DNA of 64,000 nucleotides, from NCBI GenBank assembly GCA_963803065.1, contig CAWDKW010000008.1, forward strand, positions 1 to 64,000. Reading direction: 5' to 3'. A program made the position numbers and the translations under genes. Shown here piece after piece: positions 53,183-62,138 of this stretch (positions within the stretch are counted from its first letter, which is position 1; each line of letters opens with the position of its first letter). This stretch comes from DASXMT01 sp963803065 (GTDB lineage Bacteria > Actinomycetota > Acidimicrobiia > Acidimicrobiales > RAAP-2). The notes under the pieces are model-generated. The model made no database searches. It worked only from the letters and a program-made list of their open reading frames with translations, and had not been told where the DNA came from.

Positions 53183-54025
53183 CTACTCCCAGAGCGACTG
53201 CACGGAACTGGCCGCGGCCCGGCCCTGGTCCCGCCCGGCCCGAGCGACAGGCCCGCGGATCGCCGGGTCGAGGAGGTCGGGCCCGAATGCGGCGACGGAA
53301 GCTTCGTCCGGCCGGACGACCTGGACGCGGGACCGGGTTCGGAGCCTGTCCACCCCGGCGGAGACGTCGGGGCTGAGGGGCAACAGCTCGTCGATAGGGG
53401 CGAGGATCAGCACCGAGTCGTATCCCTCGGCCAGGTCGGCGTTGAGGACCGAGCGGAAGCCGCCATCGATGTAGCGCCGCCCATCGATGGTGACCGGCGG
53501 CCACACACCGGGGACGGCGGAGCTGGCGGCGACGGCGTCGACCAGGGGGACAGCGCCTCCCTCGTCGAAGACCCGCTCGGCACCGGTAAGGGCGTCGACG
53601 GCCACGATACGAACGGGCCGCTCGGGCCAGGTGTGATTGGGAAGCCGCCCGGCGATGATCGTCAGCCTCTCCTCCTCGGGAACGGTGTCCGTCGTGAGGG
53701 CCATGGCCCCGACCGCCACGCGGAGCTCGAGGGCACTCGAGGTGGCGGCCACCGCCTCGGCAAAGAATTGCTCCAGACCAGCCAAGCTCGAAGGCGCGCC
53801 AAGCTCGGCCGGGCTGCGGGCCGGGTCCACTTGGCGAGCGAAGAGATCCTCGAGCGTCAGGTCGCTGGTGACCTGGGCTGCCACGGTCGATCCGGCGGAC
53901 GTGCCGACGACCAGGTCGGCGCCGGTGACGTCGACGCCGCGATCGGCCAAGCCGGTCAATACCCCTATCTCCCAGGCGATGCCGGCCACACCGCCACCGC
54001 CGAGGACCAACGCACGCGTGATCAC
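53183..54025 (-). CDS. Patatin-like phospholipase
   Basis: Patatin-fold acyl hydrolase, 280 aa. Oxyanion-hole GGGGVAGIAW near 8-17, nucleophile Ser in GTSAGS near 46, and catalytic Asp in YIDGGFRS near 190. GTG at 54025 overlaps the upstream flavoprotein stop by four bases (GTGA). It probably cleaves lipid or ester bonds. Operon partner of a KstD-like enzyme, so it may release or use sterol-ester-type substrates; that link is inferred from position only. Confidence 0.87.
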   Translation of the reverse strand: MITRALVLGGGGVAGIAWEIGVLTGLADRGVDVTGADLVVGTSAGSTVAAQVTSDLTLEDLFARQVDPARSPAELGAPSSLAGLEQFFAEAVAATSSALELRVAVGAMALTTDTVPEEERLTIIAGRLPNHTWPERPVRIVAVDALTGAERVFDEGGAVPLVDAVAASSAVPGVWPPVTIDGRRYIDGGFRSVLNADLAEGYDSVLILAPIDELLPLSPDVSAGVDRLRTRSRVQVVRPDEASVAAFGPDLLDPAIRGPVARAGRDQGRAAASSVQSLWE

Positions 54026-55680
54026 CGGACGGCGGCGGGGGTGAAGGCCGGGTTCGCCGACCGGGCGGCGACATGCCGGCCGGCCAGGTACCCGAAGGTG
54101 ATGCCGTGGGCGATGGTGGCCCCTCCCGACGGGTAGGCCCAGCCGAAGACGTTCGCCGCCGTGTTGCCCGCCGCGTAGAGCCCCGGGATGGGAGGGCCCG
54201 ACCTCGACACCACCTGGCTGTCGGCGGTGACCCGCGGGCCGCCGTTGGTGCCGAGGGTGCCGGGGTAGAGAGCCAACGCGTAGTAGGGGGCGGCCCCAAG
54301 AGGTCGCAGCGGCGGGGCCGCCATCAACCCGAACCGGTGGCGGTCGAAGTCGGGATCCGTGCCCTGTTCGGCGTTGGCGTTGTAGCGGGATACCGTCGCC
54401 TCGAGGGCGCCCGGATCGGTGCCGATCCGGCCGGCCAGCTCGGCGATCGTGTCGGCCCGGGGCACCCAGTCGGGCGCGGGCTGGCCCGGAACGATGGACA
54501 GGATCTGGGTGGTCTCCTTGGCCTCGTGATCGAAGACCATCCACGCCGGCGCCTGGTTGGGGAACTCGGCCCTCGAAGCATCGAAGGTGCCGAATGCCTT
54601 GGGGAAGTCGTTGTAGGGGACCGCCTCGTTGGCGAAGCGATGGCCGTGCCCGTTGACCACGATGGAACCGGGCATCCCCCGGCCGCCCTCGAATTGGGGA
54701 ACCGGCTCCCCCTGGTCGACCATGGCCGGGTCGAACATGGCCGGCGTCCCCCAGTACGAGTTCAGGTTGGCCAACGCCGCTCCCGCGTCGGTCGCCATGA
54801 CCAGCCCGTCACCCACATTGTTGGGGGGCGACAGGGGTTTGACGTCGTAGCCGATGAGGTCCCGGACCATGTCCCGGTTCCACTCGAAGCCGCCACAGGC
54901 CAACACCACACCCTTGCGGGCCCCGAGGAACACGTCCTTGCCATCGTGCTCGGCCCGAACCCCCACGATGGCCCCGGCCGAAGAGATCAGCTCGTGCGCC
55001 GGCGTGGCCAGCCGGATGCCGACCTTCCGGGCCAAGAGCCCCTTCCACAGCATGCCGATGAGCGCCGCCCCTTTGGGGCGGACGTCTTCGGCCTCCCGCC
55101 GGGCCAGCTCCGCCTCGAGGTCGGGGTCCGTGGCCCCGAACAGGTCTTCGGCCAAGGTGGTGTAGGAACCCAGCGACATGAGCGTCCCGCGGGACACCAG
55201 ACGGTCACGCCAGTCGGGCAGCTCGGCGCCGAAGGCATAGGGGACGGGCTCCACTGAGCGGCCACCGGCCTTCTTCCCGGGCACGTCGTAGGGGAAGTAG
55301 TAGTCGGGAAAGAGGGTGAGCGACGTCATGGTCACCGGCGTGTTGGTCTCGAGGTAGTCGAGGGCCACCGGTGCGGTGTCCACGAATACGTCCAGGAGGG
55401 CAGGATCGGGCGCCATCCCCATGGCCAGGTGGCGGACGTAGGCCAGCGCCTCCTCCCGGCTGTCGTCGAGGCCGTGCTGGGCCATGTGGGCGTTCTGGGG
55501 AACCCACAGCACCCCACCCGAGACCGCCGTCGTCCCCCCGATCATGTCGGTCTTCTCGATCACCATCGTCGAGGCGCCGCCGTCCGCGGCCAAGGTCGCC
55601 GCAGTCAGGGCGGCGCCGCCCGACCCGACCACGACGACGTCGACGACCTCGTCCCACGAATCTGGTAGCTCGACGATCAT
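54022..55680 (-). CDS. FAD-dependent 3-ketosteroid-delta1-dehydrogenase-like protein
   Basis: Flavoprotein of the fumarate reductase/KstD family, 552 aa. FAD-binding VVVVGSGGAALTAA near 14-27 with VIEKTDMIGGTTAVSGG, AANEAVP-like RFANEAVPYND, TNGGPRVTADSQVV, and C-terminal LYAAGNTAANVFGWAYPSGG with the Tyr and Gly found in KstD active sites. Whether it acts on steroids or other 3-keto compounds cannot be told. ATG at 55680 follows GGGGGAGGG. A TACTAT -10-like box lies about 30 bases upstream. Confidence 0.87.
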   Translation of the reverse strand: MIVELPDSWDEVVDVVVVGSGGAALTAATLAADGGASTMVIEKTDMIGGTTAVSGGVLWVPQNAHMAQHGLDDSREEALAYVRHLAMGMAPDPALLDVFVDTAPVALDYLETNTPVTMTSLTLFPDYYFPYDVPGKKAGGRSVEPVPYAFGAELPDWRDRLVSRGTLMSLGSYTTLAEDLFGATDPDLEAELARREAEDVRPKGAALIGMLWKGLLARKVGIRLATPAHELISSAGAIVGVRAEHDGKDVFLGARKGVVLACGGFEWNRDMVRDLIGYDVKPLSPPNNVGDGLVMATDAGAALANLNSYWGTPAMFDPAMVDQGEPVPQFEGGRGMPGSIVVNGHGHRFANEAVPYNDFPKAFGTFDASRAEFPNQAPAWMVFDHEAKETTQILSIVPGQPAPDWVPRADTIAELAGRIGTDPGALEATVSRYNANAEQGTDPDFDRHRFGLMAAPPLRPLGAAPYYALALYPGTLGTNGGPRVTADSQVVSRSGPPIPGLYAAGNTAANVFGWAYPSGGATIAHGITFGYLAGRHVAARSANPAFTPAAVR

Positions 55681-55729
55681 GGCCCTCCCCCGTCTGACTG
55701 CTGCCCTCATAGTAGAAGAGGACCCGGTG

Positions 55730-55813
55730 GGCCACAGGAGAGAGGGCCGACCCAGGAGGCCACAGGAGAGAGGGCCGACCCAGGAGGCCACAGGAGAGAG
55801 GGCCGACCCAGGA
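55730..55813 (-). repeat. 28-bp tandem array
   Basis: Three perfect 28-base units (55730, 55758, 55786) beginning GGCCACAGGAGAGAGGGCCG, plus a truncated fourth copy from 55814. Lies in the divergent gap between the flavoprotein and the signal-less SBP gene. No spacers, so not a CRISPR. Confidence 0.9.
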
Positions 55814-55920
55814 GGCCACAGGAGCCCAGGCCGGCACGGTTCTCGTCGCTACCATGGGCCGGAGCCCATCGCGAAGTCGTCCCGACAGTCGATGTACCGG
55901 TCACTCACAAGGAGTTCACC

Positions 55921-57021
55921 ATGGAGACGCCCAGGAACGAATGGACCCGAGACGCGGAACCCATCAAGATCGGGTGGCTCGGCTCCGCCCTCGACGGCCC
56001 AGGTGGCGGCTACGACAAGATCCACCGGATGGCGTTCGACGAGGCCATCGAGCAGGGATATCTCGACCGTCAGGTCGAGTTCGTCATCCACGCGGAACGA
56101 GGGTTGCCCACCGGTTCGGCCCGTAATGCCATGGACGGGTTCAGGTACCTCGTCGACCAGGGGTGCATCGGCGTCGCCGGTGCCTACAGCTCCGACAACG
56201 CCATGGTCGTCGCCCCGCTGGCCAACGAGCTGCAGGTCCCGCTCATCAGCTGGGCCGGCACCGAGCAGCTCGGCGGCGAGTACAGCTTCCGGCTTGGAAA
56301 CGGCGACTGCGGAGCCGACGCCGCGCTGTGCGCATCGTGGCTGGCCCGGAAGGGGTACAAACGGATCGCCGTCTTGAGCGAGATCTCGCCCAACGGGGAC
56401 GAGTACTTCCGGTTCTTCCGTCAAGAGTGCCGTCGACAGGGCTTGAGCATCGTGGCCCTCGAGACGGTGAGCCAACACCCGGCCCGCCTTGCCGACAACC
56501 TCGACAACCTACGGCAGTCGGGACCCGACGCACTCTGCTACATGGGCTACGGCATGCTGGCCCTGCAAGGGCTGCTGCGCCAGGCCCTCGATGAGCTCGC
56601 TTGGGACCCACCCCGCATCATGAGCACGGCGTTCATGTTCTATCTCATGGGCTTCGAGAAGTTCGAAGGTTGGGTGGGCATCGATCAGTTCGACCCGAGC
56701 AACCCGCGGGTCGGAGGCTTCCACGACCGGTTCGTCGCCCGCTACGGCGAGAGCCCGCCATTGTGGCCCAACGCCATCCCGGTCCTGGCCTACGACACCG
56801 CTCGCGTGCTGGCCGAGGGGCTGTTTCGGGCGCCAACCCTCACCGGCACCGGCCTGAAGCAGGGGCTGGAGCGGATCCGCTTCATGTCGAGCACCACCGG
56901 TGGCCCGCGCACCCACATCGCCTGCGCGCCGTACGAGCACGGCATGTTCCGGGGCGACTGGCTGCTGTACGGACGGGTGCGAAACGGAGCCCTGGAGTTC
57001 GAGGGCCTCTTCGAGCCCTGA
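55921..57021 (+). CDS. Liv-type binding protein without signal peptide
   Basis: Type 1 periplasmic-binding-protein fold, 366 aa, but the N-terminus (METPRNEWTRDAEPIKIGW) is hydrophilic, with the first beta strand IKIGWLGSALDG starting at once. No signal peptide or Cys can be gained from nearby in-frame starts. No permease or ATPase genes adjoin. It may be a cytoplasmic ligand sensor in the manner of AmiC, or the signal-encoding region may have been lost. ATG at 55921 follows AAGGAG. Same strand as the CaiB operon. Confidence 0.85.
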   Translation: METPRNEWTRDAEPIKIGWLGSALDGPGGGYDKIHRMAFDEAIEQGYLDRQVEFVIHAERGLPTGSARNAMDGFRYLVDQGCIGVAGAYSSDNAMVVAPLANELQVPLISWAGTEQLGGEYSFRLGNGDCGADAALCASWLARKGYKRIAVLSEISPNGDEYFRFFRQECRRQGLSIVALETVSQHPARLADNLDNLRQSGPDALCYMGYGMLALQGLLRQALDELAWDPPRIMSTAFMFYLMGFEKFEGWVGIDQFDPSNPRVGGFHDRFVARYGESPPLWPNAIPVLAYDTARVLAEGLFRAPTLTGTGLKQGLERIRFMSSTTGGPRTHIACAPYEHGMFRGDWLLYGRVRNGALEFEGLFEP

Positions 57022-57116
57022 TCGCTCAGGCCGTCGTCTGCTCGGCTCGCTCCCCCGACGACAGAGGGCCTTGCCCTCCAGTCGGCCACGCGAGCGATGC
57101 GCCGGCGCGTTTTGGA

Positions 57117-57122
57117 TAAAAT
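57117..57122 (+). promoter_or_regulatory. -10 box of a likely leaderless transcript
   Basis: TAAAAT ends six bases before the ATG at 57129, placing the expected transcription start on the start codon; no ribosome site precedes the ATG. It overlaps the inverted repeat GGATA-AAA-TATCC (57114-57126), which could be an operator or simply AT-rich symmetry. Confidence 0.45.
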
Positions 57123-57128
57123 ATCCGA

Positions 57129-57941
57129 ATGGACCTGGGTCTGGACCACGCTCGAGTGCTGATCACGGGCGGATCTCGGGGGATGGGCCGAGCGGCGGCC
57201 GAGGCGTTCGCCGGCGAACGGGCCCGGGTCGCCGTACTGGCCCGGAGCCGATCGGGCGTGGACGAGACGGTCGCCAGGCTCCTCGAACTGGGCAGCCCCG
57301 AGGCTGTCGGGCTCGTCGCCGACATCACCGATTGCGCCGAACTGGACCGTGCCTTCGACGTGCTCCGCTCTCGGTGGACGGGCTTGGAGGTGCTGGTCAA
57401 CGCAGCCGGGCCGGTGGAGGTGGGCGTCGGGGCCTTCGACGACATCGACGACGACGAGTGGATGGCGACCTTCGACATCGGGGCCCTGGGCGCGGTGCGC
57501 TGTGTTCGCTGCGCCCTGCCCATGCTCCGCCAGGGGTCCTTCGGCCGCATCGTCAACGTGTCGGCCCACTCGACCCGGCGTCAGAGCCCGGAACTGGTCG
57601 CCTACACGGCGGCCAAGGCCGCCCTGACCAGCTTGACCAAGAACTTGGCCCAGTCCTTGGCCCCCGAGAACATCCTCGTCAATACGGTGTCGCCCGGCTC
57701 GTTCCTCTCGGAGGGCATGAAGGGATACTTGGATTCCCTGCCTCCCGAGCGCGGTGTCGACCGCGAGAGCCTGACCGACGCCATGCGCATCATCCGGGAG
57801 GACTTCGGCCACCCGGCCCATCTCGGGAGGGCCGGCGACCCCGCCGAGATCGGGCCGGTCATCGCCTTCGTCGGCTCGAGGGCCAACACCTACATGACCG
57901 GCGCGGACGTCAACGTCGACGGCGGGTCGGACTTCGCCTGA
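57129..57941 (+). CDS. SDR-family oxidoreductase
   Basis: Short-chain dehydrogenase, 270 aa. TGGSRGMG near 13-20, NAAG, catalytic SAHSTRRQ... then YTAAKAAL, and C-terminal YMTGADVNVDGG. Start ATG at 57129 directly after the TAAAAT box. Its upstream location and orientation suggest a role with the CaiB-DUF35-Ltp genes, which start 105 bases downstream. Typical 3-hydroxyacyl-CoA dehydrogenase length. Confidence 0.9.
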   Translation: MDLGLDHARVLITGGSRGMGRAAAEAFAGERARVAVLARSRSGVDETVARLLELGSPEAVGLVADITDCAELDRAFDVLRSRWTGLEVLVNAAGPVEVGVGAFDDIDDDEWMATFDIGALGAVRCVRCALPMLRQGSFGRIVNVSAHSTRRQSPELVAYTAAKAALTSLTKNLAQSLAPENILVNTVSPGSFLSEGMKGYLDSLPPERGVDRESLTDAMRIIREDFGHPAHLGRAGDPAEIGPVIAFVGSRANTYMTGADVNVDGGSDFA

Positions 57942-57973
57942 GGTGGCGGGAGCCCGGCCCCGACGGCCTGGCC

Positions 57974-57987
57974 ATAGTAAGTGCTAG
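57974..57987 (+). promoter_or_regulatory. ATAGTA-type palindromic element, copy 1
   Basis: ATAGTAAGTGCTAG, an imperfect copy of the palindrome at 63714, lies 60 bases before the CaiB start. May contain or overlap a -10 box. Confidence 0.35.
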
Positions 57988-58046
57988 GGTGACTGAGCGG
58001 TCGAAGCACGGATCGACCCGATGGATGTGTCGAAGGGGGCGCTCGC

Positions 58047-60503
58047 ATGGCAGGCGTGTTTGGTGGTCTCCGGGTGATCGATCTCTCGTGGGGCACGGCC
58101 GGTCCGATGACGACCATGCTGTTGGCCGACAACGGAGCGGAGGTCACGCGGGTCGAACCCCCCGATGGGGATCCGTTCCGCCATCAATCCGGATACCGGG
58201 TATGGCACAGGGGCAAGCGCAGCGCCAGGATCGACCTGCGGTCGGACGAGGGTCGTGCGGCCATCCATCGCCTCCTGGATCGGGCCGACGTGCTGGTCGA
58301 CAGCTTCTCACCGGGGACCATGGCCCGCCTCGGCCTTGATCACGACAGCCTCCACACGGTCAATCCCCGCCTGATCACCTGCTCCATCACCGGATATGGC
58401 GATCATCCCGAACACCGGGACCGCCCCGGCTACGACGGGCTGGTGGCCGCCCGCACCGGGTTGCTCTACGACCAAAAGGGCCGCCGGGGCACGGCCATGG
58501 AGTACATCGACGGCCGTCCCGGGCCTCACCCCGAGTTCGACGCTCCTGAAGGGCTGGTTCGGGGGGCCGACCGGTCCGGGCCCATCTTCCCCCGCACGAT
58601 GTGGCCCAGCATCGGAGCCACCTATTCGGCCGCGCTGGGTATCGCCGCCGCTCTTCGGGCACGCGAGGTCACGGGCGTTGGGCAGCAGGTGACGACGTCG
58701 CTGCTCCAGGGGGCGCTCGCATCCGTCTCCCTCATCTGGCAGCGGGTTGAGAACCCCGATGCGCCGCTCTACTGGATGTGGCCGGTCGACTCGCGGGCCA
58801 TCGAGGGCCTCTACGAGTGCGCCGACGGAAAGTGGGTGCACCACTGGACCGTCCGGCCCCGATGGGTCTTCGCCTCAGCCGAGCAGGATGAGCTGAGCAC
58901 CGTGAGCCTGGACACCTCGTATCGCGACGACCCCGATCGGGTGTCGATGGAGCCCGACGGGCTGCTGACCGGCATCTTCTTGCATCCCCTGCTTACCGAC
59001 GCGTTCAAGAAGTTCCCAGCCGCGGCCTGGGAGAAGGCGGCCGAGGCTGCGGGACTGGGTGTGACGGTCGTGCGCCCGCCTGCGGAGGCGCTGGCCGACG
59101 AGCTGTTCCTGGCCGACGGCTGCGTGGTCGAGGTCGACGACCCAGAAGTCGGGCCGATCCGCCATGCCGGTTCGCTGCTCGACTTCTCGGCCACCCCGGG
59201 GGCGATATCAGGGCCGGCGCCGCGCTCGGGACAGCACACCGACGAGGTCCTGCACGAGGCGAAGGCGCCGGCGGCAGACCCGGTCACGGCACCGGGATCC
59301 GGAGGCCGGCACCTGAGCCATCCATTGGACGGGGTTCGTGTGCTCGACCTCGGTCTCGGCGTGGCCGGCCCGTTCACGGGCCGTGTCTTGGCCGATCTGG
59401 GTGCCGACGTGATCAAGGTCCATGCCTTGCACGACACCTACTGGGCCGGTACCCACATGGGCCTCGGCACCAATCGCGGCAAGCGGAGCATTGCCTTGAA
59501 CCTGAAGCACGAAGGGGGGCGTGCCGCCCTCGACAAGCTGATCGCCCAGACCGACGTCCTGACCGTGAATTGGCGACCAGGGGCGGCGGCACGACTGGGC
59601 ATCGACTACGAGACACTGCAGAAGCGCTACCCGAGTCTCGTGTACTGCAACACACGGGGCTACGAGAAGGGCCCCCGCTCCGACCTGCCGGGCACGGACC
59701 AGAACGCGGCTGCTCTCACCGGCAGCGAGTGGGAGGACGGAGCGTGTGACGCCGGCAATCCACCCATGTGGAGCCGCTCGAACATGGGGGATACCGGCAA
59801 CGCCTTGCTGGCGGCCATTGCCATCGCCGCTGCGTTGTACCACCGTGACAGGACCGGTGAGGGCCAAGAGGTGAGTACCTCGATCGTCAACGCCGGGCTG
59901 CTCCACACCTCCTACGCCTGGATACATGCCGACGGGCGGCCCGGCGACTGGAGCCACGTCGATGGACAGCAATACGGGCTGTCACCCTTCTATCGCTTGT
60001 ACGAATGCGCTGACGGGCGCTGGCTGTTCCTGGCCGCCGTCTCCGACCAGGAGCGCCAACGGCTGGCCACGGTCGTCGGCGAGGACGTACCCGGTCTTGG
60101 CGACGGCCGAGGCGATGGCGACATCGACGAGAACGACACGGTGGCGAAAGCCCTCGCCACCCGCTTCCTGGAGCAACCTGCTTCACAAGTGTTTGCCGAG
60201 CTGGACAAGGGTGGCGTGCCCGTCGAGATCGTGGACGAGGAATTCTGCCGCACCCTGTTCGACGACGCCGATGCTCGGGCCTCGGAGCTCGTCAGCACGA
60301 CATGGGCGGGCAACGTCGGGCGGTTCGAGGACCCGGGACTGCTGGTCAACCTGTCTCCGGCAAAGCCGGTGATACAGCGTGGCCCTTGCCTGTGCGGCGA
60401 GCACACGCGCCAGCTGTTGCGAGAGCATGGGTACTCGGAGGACGAGGTCGACGCCATGGCCTCGACCGGTGCGGTGCTCGACGCGCCCGTGAGCCAGCCG
60501 TGA
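58047..60503 (+). CDS. Double-domain CaiB/BaiF family CoA transferase
   Basis: Two CoA-transferase family III domains fused head to tail, 818 aa. First domain about 1-395 (GLRVIDLSWGTAGP, catalytic Asp130 in RPGYDG), second about 425-800 (GVRVLDLGLGVAGPFTG, Asp551 in LPGTDQN). Single-domain members are about 400 aa and act as dimers, so this fusion is an internal dimer. It likely moves CoA between acids. ATG at 58047; GTGA overlap with DUF35. Confidence 0.9.
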   Translation: MAGVFGGLRVIDLSWGTAGPMTTMLLADNGAEVTRVEPPDGDPFRHQSGYRVWHRGKRSARIDLRSDEGRAAIHRLLDRADVLVDSFSPGTMARLGLDHDSLHTVNPRLITCSITGYGDHPEHRDRPGYDGLVAARTGLLYDQKGRRGTAMEYIDGRPGPHPEFDAPEGLVRGADRSGPIFPRTMWPSIGATYSAALGIAAALRAREVTGVGQQVTTSLLQGALASVSLIWQRVENPDAPLYWMWPVDSRAIEGLYECADGKWVHHWTVRPRWVFASAEQDELSTVSLDTSYRDDPDRVSMEPDGLLTGIFLHPLLTDAFKKFPAAAWEKAAEAAGLGVTVVRPPAEALADELFLADGCVVEVDDPEVGPIRHAGSLLDFSATPGAISGPAPRSGQHTDEVLHEAKAPAADPVTAPGSGGRHLSHPLDGVRVLDLGLGVAGPFTGRVLADLGADVIKVHALHDTYWAGTHMGLGTNRGKRSIALNLKHEGGRAALDKLIAQTDVLTVNWRPGAAARLGIDYETLQKRYPSLVYCNTRGYEKGPRSDLPGTDQNAAALTGSEWEDGACDAGNPPMWSRSNMGDTGNALLAAIAIAAALYHRDRTGEGQEVSTSIVNAGLLHTSYAWIHADGRPGDWSHVDGQQYGLSPFYRLYECADGRWLFLAAVSDQERQRLATVVGEDVPGLGDGRGDGDIDENDTVAKALATRFLEQPASQVFAELDKGGVPVEIVDEEFCRTLFDDADARASELVSTTWAGNVGRFEDPGLLVNLSPAKPVIQRGPCLCGEHTRQLLREHGYSEDEVDAMASTGAVLDAPVSQP

Positions 60504-60922
60504 GTGGCGAAGCCGAAGTCCTGCGGCCGGCTCCGATCGTGACCGAAGACAGCCAGGCCTTTTGGGACGCAGCTGCCGATGGTCGTCTCGCTGCCCAGAA
60601 ATGTACGGGCTGCGGCCGGCTCCGGCACCCTCCTCGCCCGATGTGCCCCTCGTGCCACTCCGTTGAGCACACGACGGTCGACCTGGCCGGTACGGGCGTG
60701 GTGTACAGCTACTCAGTCCTGCACCATCCCCAAAACCCCGCATTCACCTATCCCGTGCTAGCCGTCCTGGTCGAGCTGGACGAGGGCGTCCGCGTCCTCT
60801 CCAACCTCGTCGGCACCGATCCGAAGGACGTCTCCATCGGGTTGCCGGTCGAGGTCCGATTCGAGCCGACCCGCGACGGCCGGGCCGTACCGGTGTTCGT
60901 CCCACGGGAGGTAGCGCCGTGA
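60500..60922 (+). CDS. DUF35 Zn-ribbon/OB-fold protein
   Basis: Probable Ltp partner, 140 aa. Zinc ribbon CTGC near 38 and CPSC near 52, OB fold with GTGVVYSYSV and VLVELDEGVRVLSNL. GTG start overlaps the CaiB stop by four bases and its own end overlaps the Ltp gene by four. Translation of the three is therefore coupled, which supports a stable complex. Confidence 0.87.
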   Translation: MSGEAEVLRPAPIVTEDSQAFWDAAADGRLAAQKCTGCGRLRHPPRPMCPSCHSVEHTTVDLAGTGVVYSYSVLHHPQNPAFTYPVLAVLVELDEGVRVLSNLVGTDPKDVSIGLPVEVRFEPTRDGRAVPVFVPREVAP

Positions 60923-62085
60923 GCGCCACGCTGAGCGGAGCCGCGGCCATTGCCGGTGTCGGCCAGACCGAATTCTCGAAGGCGGCGGGGCGCAGCGAGA
61001 CCCAGCTGGCGAGTGAGGCCATTGTTGCTGCCCTGGCTGATGCCGGGTTGTCGACCGACGATGTCGACGGTCTGGTGAGCTTCACCATTGATCCCGTCGA
61101 GGAGACCGAGCTCGTGCGTGCGCTTGGCATTCCTGAGGTCAACTTCTCCAGCCGGGTCCCTTACGGAGGTGGGGGATCGCAAGGGGTCCTCCTTCACGCC
61201 GCCACTGCTGTCGCCGCCGGGGCAGCCAAGGTGGTGGTGGCCTACCGCTCGATACGGGCCCGCTCCGGCGCTCGCTTCGGGCGGGCCGAGGTGGGAGCCC
61301 GCCCGACCTCGGCCCACTCGGGTTCGACGGCCATGCAGTGGTGCACGCCGTTCGGGGTGCTCACGCCGGCGTCGTGGATGTCGCTGAACGCCACCCGCTA
61401 CATGCACCTCTCCGGTGCCACCAACGAGGACTTCGGCCGGGCTGTCGTGCAGTTCCGGGACTATGCGGCCAACAACCCCAACGCCCACTTCTTCGGTAAG
61501 CCGATCACGTTGGAGGACCATCAGGCCTCCCGTTGGATCGCCGAACCGTCGATGCGTCTCTTCGACTGCTGCCAGGAGACCGATGGCTCGGTAGCACTGG
61601 TCATCACCAGTAGCGACCGCACCGACGGTCGCCAGGAGCCGGTCGTCATCGCCGCCGCCGCCGGAGCCGGTCTGTTCGAGGAGGAGATCGCCAGCAACCA
61701 CTACCGGCCGGAGATCGCCAGAATGGACGGGTCCCAGGCGACGGCCGACCGCCTGTTCGGCGAATTCGGGATCGGGCGCGACGACATCGACGTGGCCCTG
61801 ATCTACGACGCATTCTCGCCGATCTTCCTGATGCAGCTCGAGGCCCTCGGGTTCTGCCCGTTCGGCGAGGCGAAGGACTTCGTGGCCGATGGGCATCTCG
61901 GGCCCAAGGGCCGCCTTCCCTCCAATACCAACGGCGGTCTCATCGGTGAGGGCTACATCCACGGGCTCAACTTGACGCTCGAGGCAGTCCGGCAATTGCG
62001 GGGGACGTCGGCGAACCAGCTGGCTGACCCCCGGACGGCATTGGTCTTCGCCAGCCGAACGGGTGTCATCCTGCAGCGGGCCTGA
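60919..62085 (+). CDS. Thiolase-like lipid-transfer protein (Ltp, aldolase type)
   Basis: Thiolase-superfamily protein, 388 aa. The nucleophile segment is PYGGGGSQGVLL with no Cys, and the C-terminal loop is NTNGGLIGEGYIHGLN (GYxHG rather than thiolase GHP). LIYDAFSPIFLMQLEALGF near 296 contributes the conserved Tyr. Strongest similarity within the window is to 37024. GTG at 60919 overlaps DUF35. Predicted retro-aldolase with DUF35 on the CoA thioester made by the CaiB-type enzyme. Confidence 0.87.
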   Translation: MSATLSGAAAIAGVGQTEFSKAAGRSETQLASEAIVAALADAGLSTDDVDGLVSFTIDPVEETELVRALGIPEVNFSSRVPYGGGGSQGVLLHAATAVAAGAAKVVVAYRSIRARSGARFGRAEVGARPTSAHSGSTAMQWCTPFGVLTPASWMSLNATRYMHLSGATNEDFGRAVVQFRDYAANNPNAHFFGKPITLEDHQASRWIAEPSMRLFDCCQETDGSVALVITSSDRTDGRQEPVVIAAAAGAGLFEEEIASNHYRPEIARMDGSQATADRLFGEFGIGRDDIDVALIYDAFSPIFLMQLEALGFCPFGEAKDFVADGHLGPKGRLPSNTNGGLIGEGYIHGLNLTLEAVRQLRGTSANQLADPRTALVFASRTGVILQRA

Positions 62086-62090
62086 CCGGG

Positions 62091-62119
62091 CCGCTCGCTG
62101 AGTGGCCGTGAGCGAGCGG
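62091..62119. terminator. Hairpin between convergent genes
   Basis: CCGCTCGCT (62091-62099) and AGCGAGCGG (62111-62119) form a perfect 9-bp stem with an 11-base loop in the 53-bp gap. No T-tract. Confidence 0.5.
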
Positions 62120-62138
62120 GCCGGCTATCGGAGTCCGA

